Part shown: one piece after another, positions 5,025 through 5,606 of the stretch
Position numbering within the stretch: the first letter of the stretch is position 1
Layout of the letters: each line of letters starts with the position of its first letter
Source of the DNA: an uncultured Actinomyces sp.
Lineage (GTDB): Bacteria; Actinomycetota; Actinomycetes; Actinomycetales; Actinomycetaceae
DNA length: 5,606 nucleotides
Assembly (NCBI GenBank): GCA_902373545.1
Contig: CABKMZ010000115.1
Location: forward strand, 1-5,606
Reading direction: 5' to 3'
Made by a program: the position numbers and the translations under genes
The notes under the pieces: model-generated
What the model was told of the DNA's origin: nothing
Database searches by the model: none
The model's input: the letters and a program-made list of their open reading frames with translations, nothing else

Positions 5025-5606
5025 CGAAGCCCCGCATCGCGGTCGCCGGAATTCACATCGAATCCTCGACGTTCACGCCCTACGTCTCGACCGCCGACGA
5101 CTTTATCGTCACGCGCGGCGAGGAACTCATGGATCGCTTCTATTGGCGCGACGAGGACTGGGCGACCCAGATCGAATGGATCCCCGTCCTGCACTCGCGT
5201 GCCCTGCCCGGCGGCGTCGTCGAGCGCGGCGCCTACGACGCGTGGAAGGCCGAGATCCTCGAGGGCCTCGCGGCCGCCGGCCCCCTCGATGGCCTCTTCT
5301 TCGACATCCACGGCGCGATGAGCGTGGAGGGCATGGACGACGCCGAAGGCGACCTCATCAACGCCATCCGCGCGGTCATCGGCCCAGAGCCCATGGTCAG
5401 CGCCTCCATGGACCTGCACGGCAACGTCTCCCAGGACCTCTTCGATGGCTGCGACATCCTGACCTGCTACCGCCTGGCACCCCACGAGGATGCCCTCGAA
5501 TCGCGCCGCCGCGCCGCCTACAACCTGGGCATGCGCCTGCTCAACGGAGCGCCCAAGCCCGTCAAGGCCCTCGTCCACGTCCCCGTCCTGCTGCCCGGCG
5601 AAAAGA
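5021..5606 (+). CDS. M81 (MlrC-like) metallopeptidase-family protein, N-terminal part, cut off by window edge
   Basis: The first 195 residues of a protein of the M81/MlrC family, normally about 490-510 residues. The family is named for MlrC, a cytoplasmic metal-dependent hydrolase acting on linearised microcystin and its tetrapeptide; most relatives have unknown substrates. Visible conserved motifs are GIHIESSTF (10-18; the usual form is G-x-H-x-E-x-N-T-F, here Ser replaces Asn), LPGG (62-65), FFDIHGAMS (93-101), SMDLHGNVS (129-137) and CYRLAPHED (149-157). Asp95, His97, Asp131, His133 and His155 are candidate metal ligands or active-site residues, inferred from conservation. No signal peptide or membrane segment is seen, so it should be cytoplasmic. 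It is translationally coupled to the ROK gene and lies opposite a peptide-class importer, consistent with hydrolysis of the imported compound. Family assignment is firm; calling it a microcystin-degrading enzyme would be unjustified. Confidence 0.9.
   Translation, partial: MTKPRIAVAGIHIESSTFTPYVSTADDFIVTRGEELMDRFYWRDEDWATQIEWIPVLHSRALPGGVVERGAYDAWKAEILEGLAAAGPLDGLFFDIHGAMSVEGMDDAEGDLINAIRAVIGPEPMVSASMDLHGNVSQDLFDGCDILTCYRLAPHEDALESRRRAAYNLGMRLLNGAPKPVKALVHVPVLLPGEK

Noticed and set aside
4700..5578. 292-codon minus-strand frame spanning the ROK-M81 junction
   Set aside because: It crosses two well-supported genes on the other strand and has no conserved motif or ribosome site.

Overview
The window looks like chromosomal DNA from a high-GC Gram-positive bacterium (Actinomycetota). 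The coding regions are GC-rich with strong G/C preference at third codon positions, the transport protein carries a lipoprotein signal (Leu-Ser-Ala-Cys), and start sites have GGAG-type ribosome binding sites. A host-associated Actinomyces/Schaalia-like genus is my guess, not something the sequence proves. There are no mobile elements, RNA genes or CRISPR repeats.

The layout is a divergent locus around a 246-base AT-rich control region (3630-3875). Leftward from it run three genes of an ABC importer of the peptide/nickel/opine (Dpp/Opp) class: a 599-residue lipoprotein substrate-binding protein (1830-3629), the DppB-type permease (787-1746) and the DppC-type permease (790 down to the left edge, where it is cut off). 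The two permease genes overlap by ATGA. A 15-bp perfect stem-loop lies between the binding-protein gene and the first permease gene and probably sets the usual excess of binding protein over permease. The ATPase gene or genes would be expected past the left edge.

Rightward run a ROK-family transcriptional regulator (3876-5024) and, overlapping it by ATGA, the first 195 codons of an M81/MlrC-family metallopeptidase-like protein (5021 to the right edge).

The simplest reading is a self-regulated uptake-and-processing module. The importer brings in a peptide or peptide-like (possibly glycosylated) solute, the M81 enzyme hydrolyses it in the cytoplasm, and the ROK protein senses a ligand and controls both operons from palindromic sites in the shared intergenic region. 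The families are ordinary. The less ordinary points are the translational coupling of a ROK regulator to an M81 hydrolase, the dense set of CGAAA/TTTCG half-sites and other palindromes between the operons, and three close cysteine pairs in the binding protein. I see no evidence for a wholly new system type.
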